Source: CAVVAH01 sp963746175 (GTDB lineage Bacteria; Actinomycetota; Actinomycetes; JACCUZ01). Taken from it: 64,000 nt of DNA. The notes under the pieces are model-generated. The model saw only the letters and a list, made by a program, of their open reading frames with translations. It was not told the DNA's origin and ran no database searches. The stretch is from positions 434,001-498,000 of the forward strand of contig CAVVAH010000008.1 of NCBI GenBank assembly GCA_963746175.1, read 5' to 3'. Every line of letters starts with the position of its first letter. Within the stretch, counting starts at the first letter, position 1. A program made the position numbers and the translations under genes. Shown in pieces: positions 51,569 to 60,066 of this stretch.

Positions 51569-52471
51569 TCAGACCAGCGCGGGCACCCCGCGGCCGACGG
51601 TCTGCCGGGCCAGGACCTCGGCCCGGTAGCGGGCCGGCGAGAGGTCGGTGTCCAGCGGCAGGGTCATGCAGCGCACCGAGCCACCGCCCTTGTGCAGCTC
51701 GCCGACCTCGACGGTGGCGACCGTGAAGCCCCAGGTCTCGAGCTGCCGGGCGACCCGGACCGGGACACCGGCGGGCATCACGACGGTGTCCCCGACGACG
51801 ACCGAGTTGGCGCAGAAGGTGAACGCCTCGTCCTCGTCGATGACGAGCGGCCGCGGGACGAGAGCGGCGACGGCGCGGCGGCCGGCCTCGTCCCACGCGG
51901 CGGGCGCCACGATGGCCCGGGTCTCGTCCAGCGGGCAGAAGCTGAGGTCCAGGTGGTAGAGCGCCGGGTGCACGACCGGGACGCTGACGACCCGGACGCC
52001 GAGCTCGCGGGACAGCACGGCGTGGGTGCCGACGTCGGTCCGAGGACCGTCAGCGACGAGCAGCGCGTCGCCGTACAGGAAGGCGTCGCCGGCCTCGAAC
52101 GCGCCCGCACCGGCCCCGGCGACCCGGGTGGTGCGCATCCCCGCGGCGGCGAACCACTCCACGGCGGCTGCGGCCTCGGGCCGGCGCTCGTCGTAGCGGA
52201 AGTTGGTCACCGCCACGTGGTCGCCGTCGACGATGCCGTAGTTCATCGCGTAGACCATGTCCGGCGTACCCGGCAGCTGGGAGATCGTCTCCACCTCGGC
52301 ACCGGCCACGCGCAGGGTGGCCACCAGGTTGTCCCACTGGGCCAGCGCCAGGTCGGGGTCGACCGGCGCGTCCACGTCCATCCACGGGTTGATCGCGTAG
52401 TCGACCCGGAAGTGCTCGGGCCGGCACATGAGGTAGCGACGGCCCCACGGCAGCGGACGGATCTCGGACAT
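51569..52471 (-). CDS. ddaH: Dimethylargininase (DDAH-type amidinohydrolase)
   Basis: The 300-residue product belongs to the guanidino-modifying pentein enzymes. LPWGRRYLMCRPEHFRVDYA and INPWMDVDAPVD open it, and EAGDAFLYGDALLVADGPRT lies near residue 120. LYHLDLSFCPLDETRAI carries the catalytic-site His, and HKGGGSVRCMTLPL near residue 270 carries the nucleophilic Cys. It should convert dimethylarginine or arginine to citrulline, and the related ornithine-forming activities cannot be excluded. The ATG at 52469-52471 was chosen over an upstream ATG that crosses the operator. It is divergent from a GntR regulator. Confidence 0.85.
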   Translation of the reverse strand: MSEIRPLPWGRRYLMCRPEHFRVDYAINPWMDVDAPVDPDLALAQWDNLVATLRVAGAEVETISQLPGTPDMVYAMNYGIVDGDHVAVTNFRYDERRPEAAAAVEWFAAAGMRTTRVAGAGAGAFEAGDAFLYGDALLVADGPRTDVGTHAVLSRELGVRVVSVPVVHPALYHLDLSFCPLDETRAIVAPAAWDEAGRRAVAALVPRPLVIDEDEAFTFCANSVVVGDTVVMPAGVPVRVARQLETWGFTVATVEVGELHKGGGSVRCMTLPLDTDLSPARYRAEVLARQTVGRGVPALV

Positions 52472-52553
52472 GACCACCTTCACCGGCTCAGGCCCGGCCG
52501 GACGACCGGGCTGCACCCCTCGCTCTCGACGGAGTGGGCACAGAATTGACGGA

Positions 52554-52578
52554 TTGTCGGACAATTATTGTCGGACAA
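52554..52578. promoter_or_regulatory. Tandem GntR (FadR-type) operator
   Basis: TTGTCGGACAA occurs at 52554-52564 and again at 52568-52578, offset by 14 bases. Each is an 11-bp near-palindrome fitting the FadR-subfamily consensus T-N-GT-N3-AC-N-A. They lie in the divergent promoter region of ddaH and the GntR gene, next to a TTGACG hexamer at 52546-52551. Confidence 0.75.
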
Positions 52579-52615
52579 CCTGAGTGTGCGGTCAGCCGGC
52601 CGGTACTGTCAAGCG

Positions 52616-53269
52616 GTGGTCGACGTGCCCGCCATCGACCGGTCGAGCACCACCGACCGGGTGGCCGGCGCGCTGCGCGAGATGCTCTTCGCCGGCGACC
52701 TGTCACCCGGCGAGCCGCTGCGCGAGGTCACGCTCGCGGAGGGCTTTCAGGTGGCCCGGTCGACGGTCCGCGAGGCCCTGCAGGTGCTTGCCGCCGAGGG
52801 ACTCGTCACCCGCTACCCGAACCGCGGGGTCGTGGTGACCGAGCTCACCGAGCGCGACATCGCCGAGATCTTCGAGGCCAGGCTCGTGCTCGAGTCCGCA
52901 GGTGTCCGGGCGGGGTCCGGGGGCGCGGACCTGGCGTCGGTGACGGCGGCGCTGTCGACGTACGCCGCCGCCGTGCGCGCCGACGACCCGGTGGAGCAGA
53001 CCCATGCGCACCTGGAGTTCCACACCTCGTTGGTCGCGCTGCTCGGCAACACCCGGCTCGTCGCCCAGGCCGACGTGCTGACCGGGGACCTGCGCCTCGC
53101 GCTCGCGTCGGTGGAGCGGGCCCGGCGCAACGCCCGCACCCAGGTGGCCGACCACCGTCGGCTCCTCACGCTGATGCGTTCCGGCGACGAGGGGGCCGCG
53201 CTCGCGGAGCTCGACCGCCACCTCCGCGGTGCCGCCGTCTCGGTGGCCGAACGCGTCACCGGTGCCTGA
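52616..53269 (+). CDS. GntR family transcriptional regulator (FadR/FCD type)
   Basis: The 217-residue product has an N-terminal winged helix (about 8-75): TDRVAGALREMLFAGDLSPG, VARSTVREALQVLAAEGLVT and PNRGVVVTELTERD. The C-terminal FCD ligand-binding domain (about 80-215) contains EIFEARLVLESAGVRA and the metal-ligand-type residues His and Asp in HLEFHTSLVALLGN and ADHRRLLTLM. The GTG at 52616-52618 precedes the winged helix by about ten residues, while an earlier ATG at 52568 lies inside the operator. It probably controls the divergent ddaH gene. The inducer may be an arginine derivative, which is inference. Confidence 0.88.
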   Translation: MVDVPAIDRSSTTDRVAGALREMLFAGDLSPGEPLREVTLAEGFQVARSTVREALQVLAAEGLVTRYPNRGVVVTELTERDIAEIFEARLVLESAGVRAGSGGADLASVTAALSTYAAAVRADDPVEQTHAHLEFHTSLVALLGNTRLVAQADVLTGDLRLALASVERARRNARTQVADHRRLLTLMRSGDEGAALAELDRHLRGAAVSVAERVTGA

Positions 53270-53558
53270 GCGGCCAGAGCCTCAGGAGCACGACACCGAC
53301 CACGTCGGCCGGCGCGACCGGGCCGGCCTGCCACGAGTCGACGCCCTCGGCGGGGTTGTCCCGCTCCACCCACCACCCGTCGTCCGCGAGCAGTCCGGCG
53401 CGCTTGACGGACAGCGGCCGCCCGGGCCATCGGACCACCACGAGCCGGCCGGGTCGTGGCCGGCCACCCCACCGCACGAGCAGGTGGTCCCCGTCGCGCA
53501 GGGTCGGCTCCATCGAGCGGCCGCGCACGACCACCCGACCCACTCCGGAGCTGCCCAC
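53256..53558 (-). CDS. sodX: Nickel-type superoxide dismutase maturation protease
   Basis: The 100-residue product is a soluble S26-family (signal peptidase-like) serine protease. VVRGRSMEPTLRDGDHLLVR carries the catalytic Ser near residue 15, and RPLSVKRAGL carries the general-base Lys near residue 53. GWWVERDNPAEGVDSW follows. SodX removes the leader of SodN so that the N-terminal nickel hook can form. It is divergent from sodN, as in streptomycetes. Its last 14 bases overlap the 3' end of the convergent GntR gene. Confidence 0.9.
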   Translation of the reverse strand: MGSSGVGRVVVRGRSMEPTLRDGDHLLVRWGGRPRPGRLVVVRWPGRPLSVKRAGLLADDGWWVERDNPAEGVDSWQAGPVAPADVVGVVLLRLWPLRHR

Positions 53559-53668
53559 GTGACCCTCCTCACTGCGGTGGTCGGCACGGGTGGGCGCCCC
53601 GGCCGGGGGTACGTGCCGGGAGTAGTGTCCGACAGAGATCCAGAAGTACGAACGAAGGGACCGAACCA

Positions 53669-54070
53669 GTGCTCTCGCGTCTGTTCACCCCGAAGACCGT
53701 CGTCCACGCTCACTGCGACCTGCCGTGCGGCGTCTACGACCCGGCGCAGGCCCGGATCGAGGCCGAGTCGATCAAGATGATCATCCAGAAGGTCGGCGAG
53801 AACGACGACGCGGACTTCCGCACCCGCGCCATCCTCATCAAGGAGCAGCGCGCGGAGCTGGTCAAGCACCACCTGTGGGTGCTCTGGACCGACTACTTCA
53901 AGCCGCCGCACTTCGAGAAGTACCCCGAGCTGCACCAGCTCTTCAACGAGGCCACCAAGCTGGCGGGCGCCAGCGGCGCCAAGGGCTCGCTGGACGCCGG
54001 CAAGGCGCAGGAGCTGCTCGACAAGATCGCCGAGATCGACAAGATCTTCTGGGAGACCAAGCAGGCCTAG
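53669..54070 (+). CDS. sodN: Nickel superoxide dismutase
   Basis: The enzyme dismutates superoxide with nickel. The 133-residue precursor has a 15-residue leader (ending TVVHA) and the nickel hook HCDLPCGVYDPAQARIEAES, where the His and two Cys bind the metal once SodX has exposed the His amino end. The rest is a four-helix bundle (HHLWVLWTDYFKPPHFEKYP). The GTG at 53669 follows GAAGGGA. The stop TAG (54068-54070) is part of the CTAG target duplication of a 161-bp element inserted right after it. Confidence 0.95.
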   Translation: MLSRLFTPKTVVHAHCDLPCGVYDPAQARIEAESIKMIIQKVGENDDADFRTRAILIKEQRAELVKHHLWVLWTDYFKPPHFEKYPELHQLFNEATKLAGASGAKGSLDAGKAQELLDKIAEIDKIFWETKQA

Positions 54071-54231
54071 GACGTGTCTCCCAACTCGCTCTCGATCAGT
54101 GAGCGTGTCGAGGCGCCCGATCCGGCTAGGCGGAGGAGCCCCGCGTAGCGGTGTTCTACGCGGGGCGAACGACAACGACGCCGGGCGGGATGCATCGGCG
54201 CGCGAGCCGGGATGGGGTTGGGAGACACGCC
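54071..54231. mobile_element. 161-bp MITE-like element at the sodN stop codon
   Basis: The terminal inverted repeats GACGTGTCTCCCAAC (54071-54085) and GTTGGGAGACACGCC (54217-54231) match in 14 of 15 positions. The 4-bp sequence CTAG flanks both ends (54067-54070 and 54232-54235), as expected for a target duplication of the CTAR type used by IS5-family elements. It has no coding capacity. An internal hairpin CCCCGCGTAG/CTACGCGGGG (54139-54165) may act as a terminator for sodN. Confidence 0.8.
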
Positions 54232-54262
54232 CTAGGTCGCCGGCCCGAGGTCCGGCCCTCTT

Positions 54263-55306
54263 TCAGCTGACCTGGGCCCGTACCGCGAGCACGTTGAACG
54301 CACGCACCCAGTCGCCCTTGCCGGCCAGTCGCAGGCTGCCCAGGTCCTGACTCGTGATGAGGTCACCCACGGCGTCGTGGGTGGCCTCGTCGATGAGGAT
54401 CTGGCCGGGGCCGGCGGCTGTCTGCAACCGGGCCGCGACGTTGACGGGGTCACCGACGACGGCGTAGTGCATCCGGCGTTCCGACCCGACGTTGCCGGCG
54501 ATCACCTCTCCGGTCGTGATGCCGATTCCGGTCTGCAGCCGGACGCCTTCCATCGTCGGTATCTCGAGGCTCATCACCGCGGACTGCATCGCCAGGGCGG
54601 CGCGCACCGCGCGCACCGGGTCGTCGGCATGCATCACCGGGGCGCCGAAGAACGCAAAGACCCCGTCACCGAGCAGGTCGCCGACGGTCCCGCCCTGGTC
54701 GTCGACCGCCTCGCTGACCGCGCTCAGGTAGCAGTTCAGCAGCGCGATGGTCACCTCGGGGTCCTGCTCGGCGACCAGTGCGGTGTAGCCCCTGACGTCG
54801 GCGAACAAGGTCGAGACATGCCGTCGCGCACCGCCGAGCGAGACCCCGAAGGGGTCGCGCAGGGCCTCGGCGGCAACGCTCTCGCTCACGTAGCGGCCGA
54901 GCAGGTCGGCGAGCTGATCCTGCAACGCCTTGGTGCGCAGGAGCGACCGCAGCCGGGCCGCCAGCTCGATCTCGTCGAAGGGCTTGGTCAGGAAGTCGTT
55001 GGCCCCGGCCTCGAGGCCACGAGCCTTGTCGTCGGGCCGGTTCAGGGCGGTGAGCAGCAGGATCGGCAGACCTGTGTGCTCCGGCTGACGGCGCAGCCGT
55101 CGACACACCTCGATGCCATCCATCTCCGGCATCATCACGTCCAGACAGATGAGGTCGGGCCCGTGCTCCGTCACGGCCGCGAGGGCGGCTCGACCATCGG
55201 CCGCCTCGACGACGTCGTAGCCGTGGTAGACGAGCAGCTTGCCGAGCAGCGCGAGATTCGCCGGCTCGTCGTCGACGGCGAGCACGAGTGGCCGCTCTCG
55301 CGTCAC
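54263..55306 (-). CDS. Response regulator with class III adenylate/guanylate cyclase output domain
   Basis: The 347-residue product has a receiver domain (about 5-125: VLAVDDEPANLALL, phosphoacceptor in LICLDVMMPEMDG, Lys in FLTKPFDE). A short linker leads to a cyclase domain (about 160-340) with STLFADVRGYTALV (first metal Asp), GDLLGDGVFAFFGAP (second metal Asp), GIGITTGEVIAGNVGSERRM and DPVNVAARLQT. Both metal sites are present, so it should be active. It is the last gene of a three-gene phosphorelay and overlaps the upstream regulator by four bases. Phosphorylation probably sets cyclic-nucleotide output. Confidence 0.9.
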   Translation of the reverse strand: MTRERPLVLAVDDEPANLALLGKLLVYHGYDVVEAADGRAALAAVTEHGPDLICLDVMMPEMDGIEVCRRLRRQPEHTGLPILLLTALNRPDDKARGLEAGANDFLTKPFDEIELAARLRSLLRTKALQDQLADLLGRYVSESVAAEALRDPFGVSLGGARRHVSTLFADVRGYTALVAEQDPEVTIALLNCYLSAVSEAVDDQGGTVGDLLGDGVFAFFGAPVMHADDPVRAVRAALAMQSAVMSLEIPTMEGVRLQTGIGITTGEVIAGNVGSERRMHYAVVGDPVNVAARLQTAAGPGQILIDEATHDAVGDLITSQDLGSLRLAGKGDWVRAFNVLAVRAQVS

Positions 55307-55665
55307 GGCACCATCTCTCCCACCCGCTCCACGAAGGTGGCGACATCGATCGGCTTGCTCAGGTAGCCGTCGAAGCCCGCCGTCAGGGCTCGCTCCCGGT
55401 CCCCCACCATGGCGTGCGCGGTGAACGCCACGACTGGCAGGTCGTCGGCGGAGTGGAGGGACCTGATCTGAGTCATCGCCTGCCGGCCGTCCATGTCGGG
55501 CAGCCCCAGGTCCATCAGCACCAGGTCCAGGGGGTGGTCCCGGGCCAGCGCAACCCCCTCGGCGCCGGTGCCCGCCGTGAGCACGTCATGACCCGCAGCG
55601 CGGAGCAGCTTGGTGGCCAGCACCCTGTTCGCAGGCGTGTCCTCGACGAGCAGGATCCGGGCCAT
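55303..55665 (-). CDS. Single-domain response regulator
   Basis: The 120-residue product is a stand-alone receiver: ARILLVEDTPANRVLATKLL, the phosphoacceptor in LDLVLMDLGLPDMDG near residue 52 and the Lys in YLSKPIDV near residue 104. Its ATG shares one base with the upstream kinase stop (TAATG) and its stop overlaps the cyclase start, so the three genes are tightly coupled. It resembles DivK-type shuttles that pass phosphate between partners. Confidence 0.9.
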   Translation of the reverse strand: MARILLVEDTPANRVLATKLLRAAGHDVLTAGTGAEGVALARDHPLDLVLMDLGLPDMDGRQAMTQIRSLHSADDLPVVAFTAHAMVGDRERALTAGFDGYLSKPIDVATFVERVGEMVP

Positions 55666-57698
55666 TACTGCCGCACCTCAGCGGTGCCCACCCACCGCGT
55701 GAGGGCCTGCAGCAACGGCTCCTGCCGGACCGGCTTGCTCAGGTGCTCGTCGGCCACCGCGGACACCTCCGACGGATCCACCACCGAGACGATGATGACC
55801 GGGATGGTGCTGGTTCCCGGATCGGACTTGAGCTCGCGCAGGATGTCCGGACCGTCACGCTCGGGCATCAGGATGTCGAGGAGGATCGCCGCCGGTTGGA
55901 TGCGCCGCGCATCGTCCACGGCTGCCGACGCACTCGACGATGCGACGACGCGGTAGCCGTGGGCAGCAAGCATCTTCTGCAGCAACGGCGCCACGGAAGG
56001 GTCGTCGTCGACGCTGAGCAGCAGGACCTGCCCGTTGACGATCGCGTGCCCTGACACCGCATCGACGTCCGGGACGACCCGGCAGTCCTGCGGCAGCCGG
56101 AGGTGGAACGTGCTGCCGCGCCCGAGGACGCTCTCCAGCGTGACGTCGCCTCCCATCGCCCGCGCGAGCCGGCGACTGATCGCCAGGCCCAGGCCGGTGC
56201 CGCCTCCGGAACCTGCCGCCTGGTGGAACTCCTCGAAGATCGCCTCCTGCTGATCTGCTGCGATCCCCAGGCCGGTGTCGTGCACCGACACCTGGAAGAC
56301 GCCCTCGCCGACACCGCTGGTCTCGACGGTCACGGCACCCTCGGCCGTGAACTTGAGGGCGTTGCCGAGCAGGTTGACCAGCACCTGCCGCACGCGTTGT
56401 CGGTCCAACCGCACCTCGTCGAGAGTCCCCGCGTCACGCCAGTCGAGGCGGATCCCCTTCTGCGCGGCCAGCGAGCGGTGCTGGGCAAGCACGGCCTCGA
56501 CGAGCTCACGAGGCTCGAAGGGCTCGATCGAGAGAGTCAGCTTGCCTGCCTCGATCTTCGACAGGTCCAGGATCTCGTTGATCAGGCCGAGCAGGTCACG
56601 ACCACCGCGCTGCACCCACTCGAGGGACGTCCGCTGCTCCGCGTTCAGCGGGCCGTCCACCCCGGCAAGAATGGCGTCGGTGAAACCGAGGATCGCGTTC
56701 ATCGGCGTGCGCAGCTCGTGGCTGACGCTGGCGAGGAAGTGCGACTTCGCCTCGCTGGCCCTGGCCAGCGAGGCGTTGGTCTCGCTGAGCCGGGTGGCGA
56801 GGGTCTGCTGCTCCTCGAACGACGCCGCCAGCCGGTCACTCGTCTCGTTGAGGTCACGGGCAAGCTTTCCCAGCTCGTCCCGGTTGGGGACCTGCACCCG
56901 TTGCTGCAGCCTGCCGGCCGTGATGGCCGCGAGCGCCTGCTCCATCTTGCGCACCGGCAGGATGAACGCCCATGACAGCAGGAAGCCGAGCAGCAGGGCG
57001 ACGACGACGCTGGTCGCCGAGAAGGCGATGACGGTCGTCGTGAGCAGCCGACGCGAGGAGACGAAGGCTGCGCGGGCATCCGTCTTCTGGCGCTCTGCCT
57101 CGGCGATCAGGGTGTGCAGCGAGTCTTCGAGCACGTGCGACTTGGGATGCTCCTCGGCAAGGTGCAGGTCCCGCGCGGCATTGAAGTCTCCCGCGCTGTA
57201 GAGCTCGAGGACTCTGGCGCTGGACTGCGCGTAGCTGTCGTTGTCGGCCCGCAGCTGGTCGAAGAACGCCGACTCGGCAGGGTCGGCCCGCTCCATCGCG
57301 TCGAGGTCGTCCACGAACGTCTTCTTCGCGTCGATGATCTTGATGTTGAAGGAGTCGTCCCCGGTGAGCAGGGCCATCGCCCGGTAGTGGCTCTGCGCCG
57401 TGACCTGGTAGAGCATGTCCTGGGCGCGGCTCGACTTGACGTCGAGCTCGTTGAGGTCGGTCATCCGGGCGTTCATCCGCCCGATCACGACCAGGCTGAG
57501 GACGCCCATCGCGACCAGCAGCAGTGCTCCGACGAGAAACCCGAACAGCAGCTTCATGTGCACGCTGGACTTGGTGCGGGCGACCGCATCGACCACGGGG
57601 CGCAGCCATCCGGTGAAGCGCGGCAGGCGAGGTTCGGGCGGCTCCATCGCGGCGCCGCCCGTCTCGACCGACCCAGGCCTGGCCGGGAGTGGGACCAC
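55665..57698 (-). CDS. Hybrid sensor histidine kinase with C-terminal receiver
   Basis: The 677-residue product has two membrane helices (about 50-73 and 220-245) enclosing an extracytoplasmic four-helix-bundle sensor (about 74-218, KSSRAQDMLYQVTAQSHYRA). HAMP follows (about 246-300), then the H-box HFLASVSHELRTPMNAILGF, the ATPase with the N-box VNLLGNALKFTAEGA and HDTGLGIAADQ and GGGTGLGLAISRRLA. A receiver domain (about 550-670) has VDDDPSVAP and ILLDILMPERDG. GGAGGTGA just before the GTG at 57696-57698 favours this start over the ATG at 57647. It is the first gene of the phosphorelay operon. Confidence 0.92.
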   Translation of the reverse strand: MVPLPARPGSVETGGAAMEPPEPRLPRFTGWLRPVVDAVARTKSSVHMKLLFGFLVGALLLVAMGVLSLVVIGRMNARMTDLNELDVKSSRAQDMLYQVTAQSHYRAMALLTGDDSFNIKIIDAKKTFVDDLDAMERADPAESAFFDQLRADNDSYAQSSARVLELYSAGDFNAARDLHLAEEHPKSHVLEDSLHTLIAEAERQKTDARAAFVSSRRLLTTTVIAFSATSVVVALLLGFLLSWAFILPVRKMEQALAAITAGRLQQRVQVPNRDELGKLARDLNETSDRLAASFEEQQTLATRLSETNASLARASEAKSHFLASVSHELRTPMNAILGFTDAILAGVDGPLNAEQRTSLEWVQRGGRDLLGLINEILDLSKIEAGKLTLSIEPFEPRELVEAVLAQHRSLAAQKGIRLDWRDAGTLDEVRLDRQRVRQVLVNLLGNALKFTAEGAVTVETSGVGEGVFQVSVHDTGLGIAADQQEAIFEEFHQAAGSGGGTGLGLAISRRLARAMGGDVTLESVLGRGSTFHLRLPQDCRVVPDVDAVSGHAIVNGQVLLLSVDDDPSVAPLLQKMLAAHGYRVVASSSASAAVDDARRIQPAAILLDILMPERDGPDILRELKSDPGTSTIPVIIVSVVDPSEVSAVADEHLSKPVRQEPLLQALTRWVGTAEVRQ

Positions 57699-57985
57699 TC
57701 AGCTCACCTCCGCAGGTGCGCTCGACTATCGGTATACACCGGACGCGCGGCGCGTCGTCGCGGCGCCGGGTCCTCGCCGCCACGGATGGGGGGGCTACCG
57801 ATGACGGCGAGGACGAGGGTCGCCGGCGCGCCCGGCCCGGCTCGCGGAGAGGCGGTGCGTGTCCGGCTCCAATGGCCCCCCACGAGCCGAACGCACACCG
57901 CCTTCGCCCACCACCTTGGCCCGCCCTCCTGGGCGGCACATCGTCATTTCGGGCTAGTCCTCCCCTAGTCCCCTAGATTCGCCCC

Positions 57986-58702
57986 GTGAGTGTCCTGGTC
58001 GTCACCGGCACCGGGACGGGGGTGGGCAAGACCGTCGTCACTGCCGCCGTGGCAGCGCTGGCGGCCGCCCGCGGATCGCGTGTCGCAGTCGTGAAGCCTG
58101 CCCAGACCGGCGTGGCGGCGGACGAGCCCGGCGACCTCGACGACGTACGGCGGCTGGCCGGTGTCACCGACCTGCACGAGCATGCCCGCTTCCCGGACCC
58201 GCTGTCCCCCGCGGCCGCAGCGCGCCGGGCCGGGCTGGCGCCCCTGGACCTCCGGGCCAGCGTGCGGCAGGTGCGCGGCCTGGCCGACGACCGCGACCTG
58301 GTCGTCGTCGAAGGGGCAGGCGGGCTCCTGGTCCGGTACGACGACGAGGGCGCCACGCTCGCCGACCTGGCCCGCGACCTGGACGCAGACGTGCTCGTCA
58401 CCGTCGACCCGGCGCTCGGCACGCTGAACCAGACAGCCCTGACCCTGGAGGCGATGGCCCACCGAGGGCTACGGCTGGCCGGGGTCGTGGTCGGCGCCTG
58501 GCCACGGGAGCCCGACCTCGCCTGCCGCAGCAACATCCGCGACCTCGAGATGCTCGCCGCCCGGCCGCTCGCCGGGGCGCTCGTCGCCGGCGCCGGAGCG
58601 CTGGCCGCGCCGGAGTTCCTCCTCGCCGCGCGGAGAGGCCTGGGCCCGGCCCTGGGCGGAACGTTCGATGCGGCAGACTTCCGGCGTGCTGCCGACCACT
58701 GA
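57986..58702 (+). CDS. bioD: Dethiobiotin synthase
   Basis: The enzyme makes dethiobiotin from 7,8-diaminopelargonic acid, CO2 and ATP. The 238-residue product has the P-loop VTGTGTGVGKTVVTAAVAAL (about 6-25), AVVKPAQTGVAADEPGDLDD, the DLVVVEGAGGLLVRYDDEG motif near residue 105 and VTVDPALGTLNQ. The GTG at 57986 is used. The 3' end overlaps bioB, so the two are co-expressed. bioA and bioF are not in the window. Confidence 0.94.
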   Translation: MSVLVVTGTGTGVGKTVVTAAVAALAAARGSRVAVVKPAQTGVAADEPGDLDDVRRLAGVTDLHEHARFPDPLSPAAAARRAGLAPLDLRASVRQVRGLADDRDLVVVEGAGGLLVRYDDEGATLADLARDLDADVLVTVDPALGTLNQTALTLEAMAHRGLRLAGVVVGAWPREPDLACRSNIRDLEMLAARPLAGALVAGAGALAAPEFLLAARRGLGPALGGTFDAADFRRAADH

Positions 58703-59720
58703 CCCGACCCCCGCACCAGACGTCTCGCGCGGCATCCTCGCGGCCGCGCGACAGCAGGTGCTGGAGGAGGGACGAGCGCTGGACGAGGCGCAGGTGCTGG
58801 CCGTGCTGCAGCTCCCGGACGAGGAGCTGCCGAGCCTGCTGGCGCTGGCCCATGAGGTGCGGCTGCGGTGGTGCGGTCCCGAGGTCGAGGTCGAGGGCAT
58901 CGTCTCGGTGAAGACCGGCGGCTGCCCGGAGGACTGCCACTTCTGCTCGCAGTCCGGCCTCTTCCCGTCTCCGGTCCGTGCGGCGTGGCTGGACATCCCG
59001 TCGCTGGTGAAGGCTGCGGTCGAGACGGCCGCCACCGGCGCGACGGAGTTCTGCATCGTCGCCGCGGTGCGCGGGCCCGACCAGCGGCTGATGACCCAGA
59101 TGCGCGAGGGCGTCGCCGCGATCCGCGAGATGGTCGACATCAACGTCGCCGCGTCGATCGGCATGCTCACGCAGGAGCAGGTCGACGACCTCGCCGACAT
59201 GGGCATCCACCGCTACAACCACAACCTCGAGACGGCCCGCTCGTACTTCCCGAACGTCGTGACGACGCATACCTGGGAGGAGCGCTGGGCGACGCTGACG
59301 ATGGTCCGCGACGCCGGCATGGAGGTCTGCTGCGGCGGCATCGTCGGCATGGGCGAGTCGGTGGAGCAACGTGCCGAGCTGGCCGCTCAGCTGGCCGAGC
59401 TCGAGCCCGACGAGGTGCCTCTCAACTTCCTCAACCCGCGCCCCGGCACGCCGTTCGGCGACCTTCCCACCATGTCGGGCACCGACGCGCTGCGCACCAT
59501 CGCGGCGTTCCGGCTGGCACTGCCGCGCACGATCCTGCGGTACGCGGGCGGTCGCGAGATCACCCTCGGCGACCTCGGCACGCGCGAGGGCATGCTCGGG
59601 GGCATCAACGCGGTCATCGTCGGCAACTACCTGACCACGCTCGGTCGCTCCCCGGACGAGGACCTCGCGCTGCTCGGAGACCTCGGTATGCCGGTCAAGG
59701 CGCTCTCGCAGACCCTCTGA
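58668..59720 (+). CDS. bioB: Biotin synthase
   Basis: This radical-SAM enzyme inserts sulfur into dethiobiotin. The 350-residue product has the [4Fe-4S] motif KTGGCPEDCHFCSQSG (CxxxCxxC, near residue 85), ATEFCIVAAVRGPDQRLM, IHRYNHNLETARSYFP, GMEVCCGGIVGMGES and NPRPGTPFGDL. The ATG at 58668 lies inside bioD and gives a 35-base overlap; a GTG at 58686 is an equally possible start. A gene resembling bsaP lies 4 kb away at 63895, which is relevant because some actinobacterial BioB proteins need that partner. Confidence 0.95.
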   Translation: MRQTSGVLPTTDPTPAPDVSRGILAAARQQVLEEGRALDEAQVLAVLQLPDEELPSLLALAHEVRLRWCGPEVEVEGIVSVKTGGCPEDCHFCSQSGLFPSPVRAAWLDIPSLVKAAVETAATGATEFCIVAAVRGPDQRLMTQMREGVAAIREMVDINVAASIGMLTQEQVDDLADMGIHRYNHNLETARSYFPNVVTTHTWEERWATLTMVRDAGMEVCCGGIVGMGESVEQRAELAAQLAELEPDEVPLNFLNPRPGTPFGDLPTMSGTDALRTIAAFRLALPRTILRYAGGREITLGDLGTREGMLGGINAVIVGNYLTTLGRSPDEDLALLGDLGMPVKALSQTL

Positions 59721-59807
59721 CGGCGCTCACGCTCGGCGCACCGTTTCCACAACCCGACAAATGGGGATAACCTCCGGCGCGACTCGTCCCCTGCGCCGGA
59801 GGCCACC

Positions 59808-60065
59808 GTGAGCACCTACGACCGCGACCGTCCTGAGGATGCCAAGCCCGGCGACAACGACGTCACCGCGCGCGTGGCGCGCTCGGACCACCACCCGATC
59901 AACTGGCTGCTGCTGGTCCCGCTGGTGCTGACGTTGTTCCCGCCGGTCTACAACAGCATCGACCCGTCGCTGGCGGACATCCCGTTCTTCTACTGGTACC
60001 AGCTGGCCGCGATCCTCGTGAGCGTCGTCGTCACCCTCGCGGTCTACCGGAAGACGAGGGTCTGA
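59808..60065 (+). CDS. DUF3311 small membrane protein (transporter partner)
   Basis: The 85-residue product has two membrane helices (about 32-48 and 63-80) separated by FPPVYNSIDPSLADIPFFYW, the DUF3311 signature. Such proteins sit directly before sodium:solute symporters of the MctP type, as here with one base between the genes, and probably assist the transporter. The GTG at 59808 is used, and the first 25 residues are charged and cytoplasmic. Confidence 0.9.
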   Translation: MSTYDRDRPEDAKPGDNDVTARVARSDHHPINWLLLVPLVLTLFPPVYNSIDPSLADIPFFYWYQLAAILVSVVVTLAVYRKTRV

Positions 60066-60066
60066 C

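Noticed and set aside
54071..54231. A small RNA gene between sodN and the cyclase
   Set aside because: The terminal inverted repeats and the CTAG duplication explain the structure as an inserted element. An internal hairpin alone does not support an RNA gene.
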